DNA of 64,000 nt, taken from contig CM065176.1 of the NCBI GenBank assembly GCA_033026295.1, positions 8,969,945 through 9,033,944 of the forward strand, given 5' to 3'. Source of the DNA: Channa striata (taxonomy: Eukaryota > Chordata > Actinopteri > Anabantiformes > Channidae). Position numbers and translations under genes: made by a program. Of this stretch, positions 47,824 through 61,300 are shown piece after piece. Position 1 is the first letter of the stretch; each line of letters opens with the position of its first letter. The notes under the pieces were generated by a model that saw only the letters and a list, made by a program, of their open reading frames with translations, ran no database searches and was not told where the DNA came from.

Positions 47824-50800
47824 CTGAAGGCAGGTCAGATGGGGAAAGAGAAGAAGACGACGGAGACGAGGAGGAAAGAAATGAGGAAAACAGAGGAAAG
47901 GAGGTAAGTGACAGACGTAGACAACAGCAGAGAACTAGAACAAGATTATTCAGAAAACATAACTGAATTTAAGTTTAAGCTAGGTTTAAGCTAGGATCCA
48001 TCTAGGTTTAATCAATCTGAAATGAATAAATGTGTGAGTCACTCACTGGATCTTTTTCAGCCTCTGCCCTGTTCTCGTGGTAGTGGTTCCAGCCAATCCC
48101 TCCGTTCTGGCCTGGAGCAGCCCTGGACCCTGCTGGGAACCCATTCATCCGGCTGGACAATCCCACCTGTGTGAGGTGATGGAGCTGGGCGCCTACTCAC
48201 ACAAACACAGACATCACGTCAGAACCTTTCAGGTCAATCCTCAGCTAGCCAATGATAAACTTTGATACGAGCACTTTGTCTCTATTGTGCCGCTCTGAAT
48301 ATGATAAAGACCATAATCCATTTCTATTAGTTCGTCACATGACTACCAGCATAACACCAACTTTTTGAATCATTTACAACAAAGACAAGGCTTTTTCAGT
48401 TTAGCGGGTTTCTAGGCTGGAGGTGTGTGTCTCTGTAAAGGAATGATGCTGGGCCACATCCTGAAGTGATCCAAAATAAACTGCTCACAGAGAATCACTC
48501 TGTGTCACCTCTAACTATTATATCTTGAGCTGTTACATATTTAAATGAGATTAAGATTATTATCTTAGTTTGCAGGCCTGAATCGGTAGTTTATTTGCAG
48601 TTTGCCTGTGTGCACGTGTGTGTGAAGTTTCCACTTGTACCCGTAGTTCCCCCTACTGGTCGCGGTCTGGCAGATGAGGGGAGCTCATCAGCATAGCGGG
48701 ACCTGCTGGAGTACAGGCTGTCTGGCTGGAGCTGCTCACCGTGTCCTGCTGTCTCTCCTGGTGGCAGGTAACTGGAGCCAAGGCCCTGCCTGAAACACAA
48801 AGATTCACTAAGGTGTGAGGTAATGAAAACCTAAAAGAAATATTATCCCAATTACTGACATCATCAACAGAGCCTTTTTAATGTGGACATCCTGGTCTAC
48901 TTTAGCATGTTTTACAAAATGTGTAGGCAGTGACACCATTTTGTGTTTAAGCAAATTAAAGAAACTGTCATCAGCAACAAGAATCCTACAATGTTTTCTA
49001 CCAAACACATCGTCCAAGATGTTCTGTTAGTTAATCTTGGTTTGATGCAGTTCATACAGTTTATAGGAGTGAGCAAAGCACAATAAAGCTACTGGTGGCT
49101 TTCATTTTCACTGGGCTGAATTTTCTGCGGATGATAAATGGTTTTGCATCAGTCTGGGTGCTTTTGGCTGCTCGGCGCTGTAGAAAACGAGGAGACCTTA
49201 TGAAAAAGCAGCTTTTACAGTGTGTGTCACTGTTACAAATGGGCGTCTGGGTAAAGATGCCTTGGTCTTTTTGGGCCCAGTTAAGAAACCGCTGCTTGGA
49301 CCTGATCTATGAAACCAATAAATTAAAAATGACTCTTATCACTTTAAGTATTTATGAGGCCTGAATCCCTGTATGCACCTGAAGGAAAAAACATCCCCCT
49401 GCTAAAGTGGTGGAAATAACACAGCACTGATCGATATAAAACCATTTTGGTGGAGGAAGCAGTGGATGTCAAATTAGCAAATTATTTTTTATGTATAGAT
49501 TAATATTTAATTTTCATCAACTGCTATACAAACCTGGGTGTCAAGCCTTGGACTGGAGGAGGGGACAGGCCCATCTCAGTGAACCTCTGAGGAAGACAAA
49601 GAAAGACTGTGACACAGACAAACAAACAGAGACATCCAGGGACTAGCTGAGACCCTGTAGTTCTGAGGTATAATAAACTAATAATTTGATTTGGGAACAG
49701 CTTTGGGTTCTTTTTTTTTGTTTTTACCTTAAATAGAGTTGCTTACCATGCATACTATTCTTTTTACAACTGACATTTTACAGCGTATAAAAGCAGCGAA
49801 CCTGCAAAAGCAGATAAGCTAGTGGACTTTTATGGCCTCGCTGCTCAGTGTCTATCTCCATATTTGTCACCTGAGGTAGACGCTGGTTCTAGACTTACCA
49901 GGAACGGAGCGTTATTAATATGCCTTTATCGCTGTAAAATATATTTAAGCACGAGTTTCATGAGAGTGTAGGGAAAAAATTAAATAGCATAGTTTGAATT
50001 CAGCTATGGTCAATATAGTAATATTTCAAGCGAGTTTCAGAGCAACAGAATGACTGTATGACCAAGCACATGCAGAGCACATTACAGTAGAGTCTTAGCA
50101 GTTGTAGGTAGGTGAGGGGGTGTAAGGTCACAGGTACAAGGGGGTGACAGATGGAGGAATACTTAACCGATTAGTTTGCTAGGAGGACATGATTAAACTC
50201 GAAGCGATAGGCTTCATGCTGGGAAGGAGAGGTTGGAGATAGTGAATGTAAAGATTTTATATTTGCTTGTTTATTCGTTGGCCTTTTGCACTTTTTTAAC
50301 AGGAATTCTGTTCATCCTCACAGTTTAAATGACGTAATAGGGAACAATTGATGCGAAAAATGTTCTACAATGAAGCCTTATGACTGGATGTTTATTGATT
50401 TGTTGGTGGTTACTTACCCCAGGAAAAGGGTTAAGGGCTTGGTAAGAGGGACCCCAAGGTCTAGGGCCATGGTTCAGCGGGCTGGAGGCAGGGGGGTTGC
50501 TGTTGACCCCTGGGAGAGTTATTCCTGCTGTGGGGCCCTGAGAGGTGGGCGATACAAGGGCAAAGGCATCATCTAGTAAAGAGTGCATCTGCTGCCGCGC
50601 CTCCTCAATGGAGGGCTGCGGAGGCATGTAAGGAGGTGGGGGAGGGGCGTGGCCAGGGGGAGAGGATGCAGGACCCATGAAGACATCGTCGATTGGGGAG
50701 GGGCTCCTGTGAGGGGATCCCGGACCTTGGTCGGGGTCAGACTGGGAAAAAAGCCAAACATATTTACAGGAAATTAGAGAGGTATGATATACAAAAGATG

Positions 50801-53800
50801 TAAGGCATAAACGTCACACAGTGATGTGATGATGCTTCTGGACTATTCACCACATAGGCCACATTGTTGACCCCAGGACACTTTCTGTATGCAGCATCAC
50901 TGTCCTCAGTGATGAGCTGGTCTTTGTCTGCTTCCATCATCCCTCCATTAAGCTGCTCCTTCATCCTGTGTTTTGGAGAGCGTCTCCCTCGGCCACTGAA
51001 AAACGAGCAAGACGTTTTTAAGTTTAAGTTTCTTTATGAAGTCTATTTTGGATTTATCATGTATTTTAAATGTATTATCTTTGTCAGACGGGCCAGAAAC
51101 ATCCTATCCCAAACAAAAACTAACCCTTTCTTCGATTCCATGAAGATGGAGGGCATCTGAGCATCCGGGTCCAGGACCTTGTCAATCTGTAACTGTGCTT
51201 TCTGATAAACGCAGTCCTGGTCCTTCACACCTCTGAGGTCACTGGTCAAGTCATCCATGGCGGGGAAATCATAGTGGCCCTTCCTCTTGGCACGCAGACG
51301 TATCTTGTTACGATGATGCTCAATTTCTGATTTGTGCCTTAATGCGACCTGGATCTGAGCAGAAAATTACCTCATTTTAAAACATGGCCAATGTACAAAA
51401 TTAGATGAATGTGCAATTTCTGTAGACTAATTCTTTCAGAATTAAGAGATAATTAACAGCATCAGAGAAAATACAATAAATAATAAGGTGATTAAGAAAT
51501 TTACTCTTCTTCCATAGTTTAGCACCTATTCTTTTGTATAATTCTAAAGGTAATAGGAGAATTTAACTCCTCTGTACTGTATTTATTATTGACTGTTGTA
51601 ATAAATACTGTAATTATCTTGTGTAATAATAAGCATTTTGACAGTTTTGCTAGTCCTTTGGGACTTTTTTTACTCAGTTGTTATAAAAAATGTATGTGCA
51701 ACTTTATATAATATTTTGATATTTATTAACAAAAACATGTCATCACCGCCAAGTCACCATTTTACAAAAATAACAATAAAAACGTGAGTGAAGAACACAG
51801 CTTTTTTATGTGTAGACTTTTGTATTGAATAATATAAAAAATAAACCAAAATTTGCAAAGCAGGAATGTCAAAAAAGCAAACCTCTTTGTTGATCTGGTT
51901 GGTGTCAGGCACTTTGCCATTAATAGGTGGGCTGTGAAGTGGTGGTACAGGCATGGGCTGCATGGCAATAAGTTGGACTTTATTGGGGAGTCTCCTGCTC
52001 GCATCAGTGCTGCGAGACATTCGGTCAACATGTTCAAAAATGGAGGCTGAGGACAGATGTTCGTTTGTACCATTTATAGGTGGAGGACCTGAGGAAATAA
52101 GAAAGAAAGGATGGTCAATACTCTGCCAGCACGGTGCCTTTATTCAAAGTCTAAATGTTGTTGACCAGATCTAAGGAACAAAGCATGGACAACTACTACC
52201 TCATCTCCATTTTATGCATGACTATATCTTCATATAAATTACAACAAAAGAGTTGAGTAAACTATTCTGGCAGCAAGATGAAATGAACACTAAAATTATT
52301 TTGCAAAAGCTAAATGTCATTTCAAACAATGGTCTGTGTCTGGGTTGTTGAAGTTGTTTCTATACTGTGACTGACAGCCCTGCGACACTGATGGATGGTG
52401 AGAACAGGCCGAGCACAAAGCTACCACAAAAATAAGCAGACAATGCACAGAAGGTTACTGGAGGTCAAGCCTGAGGTCTACAGGGACACAGACAGAAAGA
52501 ACAAACTCTTACCAATTCTATTCTTGCCTGCAAACCACAACAGAAAGGAAAGCAAGTTTTATTAAAGTGAAGGGGATAAAATAAAAGCACTTAAGCTGGA
52601 AGAAGTTATTGTTTGTTGTCAACAAATATAAAAATAATAAGAATAAGTGCAGCATATACTTTTAGAAATGTAAAGAAAAATAAATGAGAGAGGCACACAG
52701 ATTGATAGACGGTAAGTTGTTTATGAAATATCTGACTTCTGCCCATTTACTCTTCACTTGTTCAGCAATGAACGAAAGCAACTTTGAATTCCAAACACTT
52801 AGATCATAACCCAGACTGAAGGAATAAAAGGAGAGATGGCGCACTATATAATAATAAGAGTGTCTCATACACAGCTCATAAATACTCTGGCAGTGTCTAT
52901 ACAGAACAGGAGGAGATTTATCAGGAACAAAACATTCAGAGACCATTCCTCTGTGGGTGACTCACTCTGGAATCTCTGTGCCTGGCTGCTCTCGGAGTGG
53001 CATTGAATCTATCAACATGCTGTCAGATAGAGTAACTCCAGCTCTTTTCTTTCATCCTATTCCTTGGCCTCTCCTCTCTGTGGACTTCTTTTGACCACCC
53101 AGTTTGGTTCCTGCCAGGTGTTTCTCTTCCTTCCACTGTTCTACTATGTAATCTTAATGTCACCGCTTGGGTCGACGCTACACTTTACTTTACACTTTCT
53201 CTTCTTTGTCGCGTTTTATCACTGCACACACTCCCCTGCCCTTTACTTAGAGCCCCTGTCAATCAAATGATACTGCCCTGAGCTGCTCTGTTTTAAGGTT
53301 TGCCCCAGTTTGCCCAGTGCCTTCTGTTTCCTCCTCAACCCCCCCCGCCACCCCCCTTGAATTCACTCCCTGTGTTTGGGGCAGTAATATGAGAATTGCC
53401 GAGGCCACTTGCCATTTAAAACATTGATGGGGACTTTACGGGTCTGCTTGCTGTCGCAGGGCGTGCCGTGGGCTCTCAGGTTCTCCTCAGTTGATTCCCT
53501 CTCACTGGAATGGTCACTTACCACCGAGTCACCGTCTGACGGAGAGATCCTGTCAGGAAAACACGCATGCTTGCATGAATAATGGAAGCCCGAGAACACA
53601 TGCTGAAATGCCATGCATAATGGAAAATGTGCTTTTTCAGAAAGGTACATTTTTCAGCAATGTCTTCTAATATTGCTAAAAGGTTATTATTATTCTTATG
53701 AAAATTTTACTAACAGCATAATTCTAACTAGGGCAGTTAGTGCTTTAAGAGACATTGGTAACAGTGCTAATATCCACATAGATTATATAAAAAAAAATGC

Positions 53801-55341
53801 ATTGCATGTTTAACTAGAAAATTCTTTGCTTTGTTATCTGGTGTCCAGATAACTCAGACTAAAGCTTTAAACACACTAAAGTGGATTTTTCTTTTCTCTT
53901 TTTCTGTTATGTCATCTCGGCCAGCGTAGTCAATACAAACTTACGATGGTGTAATTTGGTAATTTGGTGCATTCCTCAGAATTATCTTGATCCTCCAGCA
54001 ACAGTTTCTCTTCCTGCCTTATACTGTACCCACACCAGCACTGACCTTTCTCGTCTTCGACCGCTGCGGGACGCCCTGGTGGAGGAGACTGAGGTTTTAG
54101 ATATGGTCGTGGGTATTTCCCCATTCTCAGATGTACTGAGGCCATCTTTGATAGAAAGGGCCCCATGACCAGCCTCTGGTGGGACCGGTTCCTGGATCAC
54201 CATGACATCATCTTTACTCTGCTGGCCAAGGTGCAGTTTGGCAAAGTCGAAGCCTTTCACACTGGGAGCCTGTAACTGAGGATAGACAAAGCAGAAGGAA
54301 GCAGAGGGAAAAACACCATTTTAAGAAATGGGGAGTGGGATTTTCATAATTACACTCAATAACTGATTACTGGATGTCTGGGAGGGAGGCTTAGACAGAC
54401 ATTAATGAATAAAGAGTCTATGGGAAAGCAGGGCAGGGATGAGATGTGGGGAAACACTGAGTTGTATGCTCTCTTTTGAGGTGGTGGGGGATGGAGGCTG
54501 AAGTGTAAAGCCCACAGGACTTTCCATGTATCAGTGCCTGCATGTGTGGTGTGTGTGCCTGCCATCTGGGAAACTCTGGTTCTGTGACATTAAAATGCAA
54601 CTACAGGAAAGATGTCATGACGTGTTCCTGTTAATTATATGTACACAGAGTTTACTGAAGCAAAATGTGCAGCTCAGAAGAGGCTTGTTGCTATAAAACT
54701 GCTAATTCAGTGTGACGCTTGCCAGTATGAACCTGCTAATCCAAAGAGACGATGTGTGTGTACTGCCTTCCACACCATAGAAACAAGGCCAGTCATTGAA
54801 AGGAAAAAAACATTCAAAATGCTGCAGCTGAAACAGTGAAAGCTGTTTCATTATAATTAACACTGAGGCCGAATGAAAGCAAGCACACAGCTAGTGAGAT
54901 TGCCCACACATTACACTTACTAATTACTACTTAGCCTACTCTAATGGTAAACCGGGAAATCGCTCACAACAAACAATTGATACATAATACATCTACAACT
55001 TCACAACACAGTGATATTGTATATTCTTTAGGAGCTATAGTAAAACACACCAATAAGTCCACAGTCAACTTTAAACCACGTTCTAACACACTGGACATCC
55101 TCTAATTAAAAAAAGGACTCGTCTCTATGACTGCTACACAGATACCTCCTCATTCGCTCTCCTCCCTTTACAAAACACTTTTGCTTTCTCTTCTTTCTTC
55201 ATCCCCCTTGATCTCTTTGGCACTGCTCTGTTCTCATGTTTTCTTTCCTTTTCTGTGGTAATTGCTTTCTTTATTATATTCTTCTTTTCCCCATCTCTAT
55301 CCTCATCTTCGTCCTCTTTGTCCTCTTCTTCTTCTTCTGCT

Positions 55342-55373
<32 letters not shown>

Positions 55374-58300
55374 TTCTTCTTCTTCTTCCTCCTCCTCCTC
55401 TGTGCTCATACTTTGTTTGCTCCTGACATGAGCTACTGGTTTCTATGCAGAAGCAATAGTAGAATACAGTAAATACCTTTTGTTGACAACGCTGTTGTCT
55501 CTGTATCTGTCAGATAACTCAAGAGCTGTCCTATTAACTACTTACGAATGTGTTCTACTTTTTTATTTAAGTGCGAAGGATATGAAAAATTACCAACGAG
55601 TAATTACTTCTCATACAGCAAACACATACTCAAACTACATCTCCTCTACAAACCACCAGACACTACTCTGTACCTTCCCTCTTTTAACCTCCTCCTCTTC
55701 TTCTTCTTCATACTCCTCTTCTTCTTCCTCAGATCCCCCCTCCTCTTCCTCAAATAACGCTATATCCTTTTTTCTTGGATGGAGGGATGTCCTTGATTCT
55801 CTAAATGATGATGTAGCAGACTGAGAGAAGAGGAGTGGTGTAAAGTGACAAATGAAGATGTTATGAATGTGAGAGAGTATTAGTTCTTAGCTAAAAAAAA
55901 ATGCAAAGGGAGGAGAAGAAAAGGCAGACACAGAAAGATAAACCACACTCATAACACCAAACCAGAGTAGTTCTTTGCTCTGCAAAAAGAGTTACATTTT
56001 AGTATTATTTTTGTTTCTGTGTTATTATTTTATCTTATATCACTGCACTTTGAGAAGCACTTTGTGATTTTATCTGTGATAGGTGCTATCTAAATAAAGT
56101 TTACTTATTATAATCTAGCTTGTCCTTTTCGTTTATGTCAACTGCGATCCTTAACATTTTACTAAAATGTAAAAAAAGAAATAAGGTCCAGCTTCTGTGC
56201 AGTCCTATAGAACCTTCACGACAATAAAAAACCAGAATTAATTCACGGTTCATTTGAATTTAAAAGAGAACTCAGCTTTCTGGCTGTCCAGAACAGCTAG
56301 CTTAAACTTTCTGTTTCCATGGTGACAATTATTTTAACACCCTCATAAAATGAAACCTCGCTCAGACACTGTACAACAATAACTGGGCACAACCTTCTGC
56401 CTTTGCTGCATTGAGGTCATGGCATCTGGCTGAAACTCCAACTTGTCTGTCCGACACAGTTTCCAGTACAAGATGGAGATAATGACAATGACCACCAGGA
56501 GAGGAATCACCACTCCTATGACAATCCACATGTTGGTGTTCTCTGTGTCGGAGGATGAAGTCGCCGCCTTCTCTACAGCTTTAGACAAAGATAATAAAAG
56601 CTTTAGTTGAGTGTCAAATGCAAATATGCTTCATTTTATTTTAGCACAAGACATTTAATCAGTTTATGTGGTTCAATATTCCAAGCACACCCTTTAATTC
56701 CCTTTAAGCCATTTTACAAACACCTGGCGGAAGTTAAACTAACTTGGTTTATGGATGGCACATTGGCTCTTGTCTCACTGCTGTAATCTTGAATGCAGAC
56801 CTTCATTAGTTTTAATTAACACTCATTCTATCCCCTGAGAAAGGTCTATAAGAGAAAACAGTCAGCACAGGGCCAGAACTCCCTCGAGGGGCTCCCATTA
56901 GGCCTCTTGTTTAGATTCTTAATGGAGAAGATAGGCTTTTGGTACAGTTTGGAGAAGGGGAAGTAATTAGCTCAGCTTCCATCCTATTTTTGTCATTCTA
57001 CTGTCACACTGTGACTAGACTTTAAAAGGCTATAGAACTGTGTAAAATAGTCTTTGTGGCACTGTACTGCAATTTTAGTCATATACCAACAAAATAATGA
57101 CACCCAAACAAAAACAAACCAATATTGCAGTTATGTGCCGTGAAAGAGGAACTCACGCTGCGCTAGAATGCCCTGCACCCGATATCCCAGGACAATGGCA
57201 GCCCTTTGAACATCCAGGCTGTTGAGTAGGTTGGCTGTTTGAACTGCAGGAACCCTTTGGCCGCTAGGACCTTCCACAAAATACACAATCTCCAAGGGAT
57301 TGTCCAATCCTGGCATCCGGGTTGCACTTACAACCTTGAGTTGAAACAAAAAAGAAGCGCACATTTTCACAGTTATTATTATTACCATATTACCAAATAT
57401 ATGTATGAAATAATGTGGCACATAAGAATGCTGTGTGTTCATAAAACTTTATAAAGTGATATTTAGAGAGATGTATGAATACCTATAAAAACACACACAC
57501 ACACACATATAATAAACCTCAATGCATCTATGTATCTGTTTCATTAAAGTCCTAAACTGTTTATACTGAACTGCTGAAGCTCTTCTTGAAGTGATAACAG
57601 AGGGGGAAAAATCTGTTTCCCATAAAAGTTTATGAAGTTTTATTCTGGCAAATAGTGAGGATATGGATATGGGAGATTCTGAATGCATTTAAGGATTCTT
57701 CAATTTGACTTGTGTTTGTTGGCATTAGTGTAATGGAATATTAAAGAAGCACTTTTTGTTACAGAGAACCCTTTGCCTTGTATGTAGAATGGATGCCAGG
57801 TCCTGCACATTTGTTTTAATTCATATACAGAGAGTAACCAAGTGTCTATCAACTGCTTTCAAATCTCACAATTATATATCATATTGTGGGACCTTTAGAT
57901 TCAATACACTTTTATTATGAATTCACTTCTCCTCTTTTTTCGTTTCCATTTGTTTCTAACTTTGAGAAAACCACAGAGAAAGGTCGAGACTAATGTGAGC
58001 ATCACTTCATAAACATACTGAATTTTCATGCTTCCATTTGTTAAACTAACTTACAGATGTTTCTTTAAATTAATGTTTGTGGCTTACAGTAGAAGCTCAA
58101 GCAACTAGCAAAAGCCTTTAAAAATGAACACAGGTTCTATTCAAAATGAGACACTGCAGTCTCTATATTAAAAATGGAATATCTGTTGAAGAACCTAATG
58201 AGCAAAGTGTCACAATTTTAACATTAAAGATTACTTTTTAATGGACAGTGTGGTGCCCATTTTCCACTGTGCTCTGTAACATTAATCATATTTTGACTTT

Positions 58301-61300
58301 TTGTGATTGAAGTCATTAAAAATTTAGGCACCACCTATTTGGATTTATATCATATTTCACATTACAACAAACTCACATTCTGTACTCGCATTGAATTATC
58401 ATTGTTTCAATATTTCTCCTGTGTGTGTGTGCAGTCTCCCTCTGTGTGCCCTGAGGCACAGTGCAGTCTGCTGTCTGCATTACTAGAAAGAGTAAAGTGC
58501 AGGTTATGCCTGGGCTGACACAGAAAAAGAGCTGGGCAGGCTCCCTCATCCAGGGTCTAATCTAGTTCATGCATGGTTATTAGACTGGAAAGACGGCGCA
58601 GTCAATGCGAGGGTTATAGCACAACCTCAATTTAACCTCCCCTTTCATCTATCAACCAGACTCATAAGGCATCCTGGCAGTTAAGAGAATCTGTGTCTTC
58701 AGTATGTGTGAGTGAACAAGAGAGCAAGACGGAATTGCTCTAAAATTTAGCCTGAGTCACTCCTTCCATCATTAGATCCAACAGACACTCATAAATGGCT
58801 GACATAAAAAAACAACCCACTCTAGGCTATGTGACAACATCCTGTCAAATCACAAGCACAAACATATTGCTTCTATGTTTTACACATTTATATTTGTGGC
58901 TATGAAAAATATCTCTTTCAAATGCAAAAAGGATTAAGACTTAAATTAGAAACCCAATCTTAGCACAGAACACTGAGGGTTCACAGCAGCTATGCGATGG
59001 TCCACTGTTTTCCTAAACTGTTCTGTGTGTTTAATGGAGACAACAATGCAGGGGGCAGAAAGGTCAGAATCAGTGAGCCTGCTACTCAGGCAAGGATGAT
59101 ATTTATCACACTGACAGCCTTGTTGTTTAAAGACCAGCATAGGCACTCAGACTTCATGATGTTAGATCAAATATGCATCTCTCGTCTCCATAATAAGTTT
59201 CTTTTATGTAAGTGTTTTGCTCTTCCTGTTCCTCTGATTTCTAAATCTTTTACATATCTCTGTCTCTGTATCTCTCACCCCATACTGCCTGCCATCTCAA
59301 CAACAGACACATACACTTAATGATCCCAACTGTGGGATACAGATAGAAACAGGGAAACAATTAATAATTGATTTGCTCTTAGCAGCTCTCGGAAACCATC
59401 ACATAACAGGACTGGAGAAATGAGGGAGAGGAGAAAGAACAAGGAGGTTCTGGTCTTTGAGTGGCTCGCCCCTGGGCTAAATGGGATGCTGTTACCATGG
59501 AGACAGAGCCCTATTCTGTCCCCTTAGAGATGAGCTGAGCAGGTGCGGAGCAAACTCACAAAAGCTAGAGCCTGATTAGTAAAGCAGTAAGGCTTTCAGT
59601 GGTGACACAAACACTGCAACGCTCACATAATGAGTCCTCAGTACTCAGGGAAGTTAGTTGAGGGAGCTTGCATCAGGGGATAAAACTATAAATGGTATAA
59701 GGGAGAAAGATTTTTCAAGATTTGGAGAGTAATCCATTAACAAACTCCCAGTTTAAGAGATGTAAAGGTTTGCTATATAATAAACAAGAACACAGATTAT
59801 TGTATACAGTTAAAATATTCTCAGACAAACACACAGACAAAAAACACTTGCATGTCTTTTCAGCAGTTTAGAACTGAGTCTTAAATGTAGAACTGAAACG
59901 CCATTACCTGGACAGTGCTGTTGCCTATGGTGGTGGCTCTCTTAACACGTCTGACTAATCCAATTGCCTCCCCAAGTAACATGGCCACCCGACGTTCCAT
60001 GTTAGCTTGAAAGGTCCTCTCACCCACCTTCTGGTCAAGCACACCCAGGAGCACTACAAGATGAAAACATACATTTGATAAAATACCAAATTAATCTAGT
60101 ATTGGATTTAATTAGTTTTAGCAGCTGTGCAGAAAGCTACAAAAAGCTAAGAGCATGATACCTGTTCTAACCCAGGTGGAGCGAAGCACCTGGCTGGTGT
60201 TCAACTCCGGATAATGGAAAGCTGAAAAAGGTTTAAGCAGAATATTGTTTAATATGAATGTAATACAGGAATAAATTGACATTTCTACACAATAGATAGA
60301 GAACGCTATTAGACTCACGCTCAGCAATCTGCAGCACAGGAAAGCCCATGTAATAGCTAAATTCCACCATGGTGAGTTTCATCAAAGCGTTGCTGACCTC
60401 TGACCCTGTCAGATGACCAGCAGAACCATTCACGGTGAAGATGATGTCAACTGGCTGCCTCACTAGCCGTTGTTCCTGAAGTTTTGGAGCATCCATGGTG
60501 ATGTTTACAATCTGAAACACAAATACACAGAGATGTTCTATTCAGCGGACCAGTGGTTACATAAGAAAATGTACAAAACATTTTCCATTCTGCTGTTGAA
60601 GTGGGTCTGGGAAAGCTTGTTTGTCTCTTTATAAGTTAGAGTGAAGCTACAAATACGAAACTTATTGGCTTCAGCAATCGGAAAGTAGAACACAAAACTG
60701 GGCACTGTTGCCCAGGACACAGTTTTTAAGTTGTTCATAAAACATTTCTATGCAGCAACAAATGCATCATATAATCCTACTTTTATTACAGCTAAAAGAC
60801 TATAATACAGGCATCAGTGTAATAGGATTACATCTACTACTACTGAAGCCAACTAACCACATACCCAAATAAGCTCTTTATTAACAAACAGTAAGCTTCT
60901 TTAATACTCAGCAATTTGAGCATGAACTCCTTCAGGTGAAATATCCTGAGGTTGTGTTCATGACATGGAGAGTGAAGTGGGCAGGATGTTTGGTACAGTA
61001 AAGTGTCTACCTCGAAATGTAAGAAAAAAGGTGAATGTGAAATTGCCTGAACCCTTTTGTGCTCCATGACTGAGACTGTGGATACAGATGGCCAAAACCA
61101 CTTTTTCTGCTCACTGTCTGTGATCAGGGTCCTAAAAAGGTATGACTTTGACTAAGTGCTATAATGATGCATACTGTAAGCTCAGCTGATACTGTGTATT
61201 TAGCTTCGCTGCATAAATAACATAGCAATTTTTTCAAAGCGATTTTTAAAAACTTTTTCCATAAAAAACATAACCTTTTAATTATTAAGATACACTGAAA

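Noticed and set aside
55480..55824. Plus-strand open frame rich in Ser (SSSSSSSYSSSSSSDPPSS)
   Set aside because: It is the complement of the Glu-rich candidate exon A of kiaa1549 and has no splice or family support on the plus strand.
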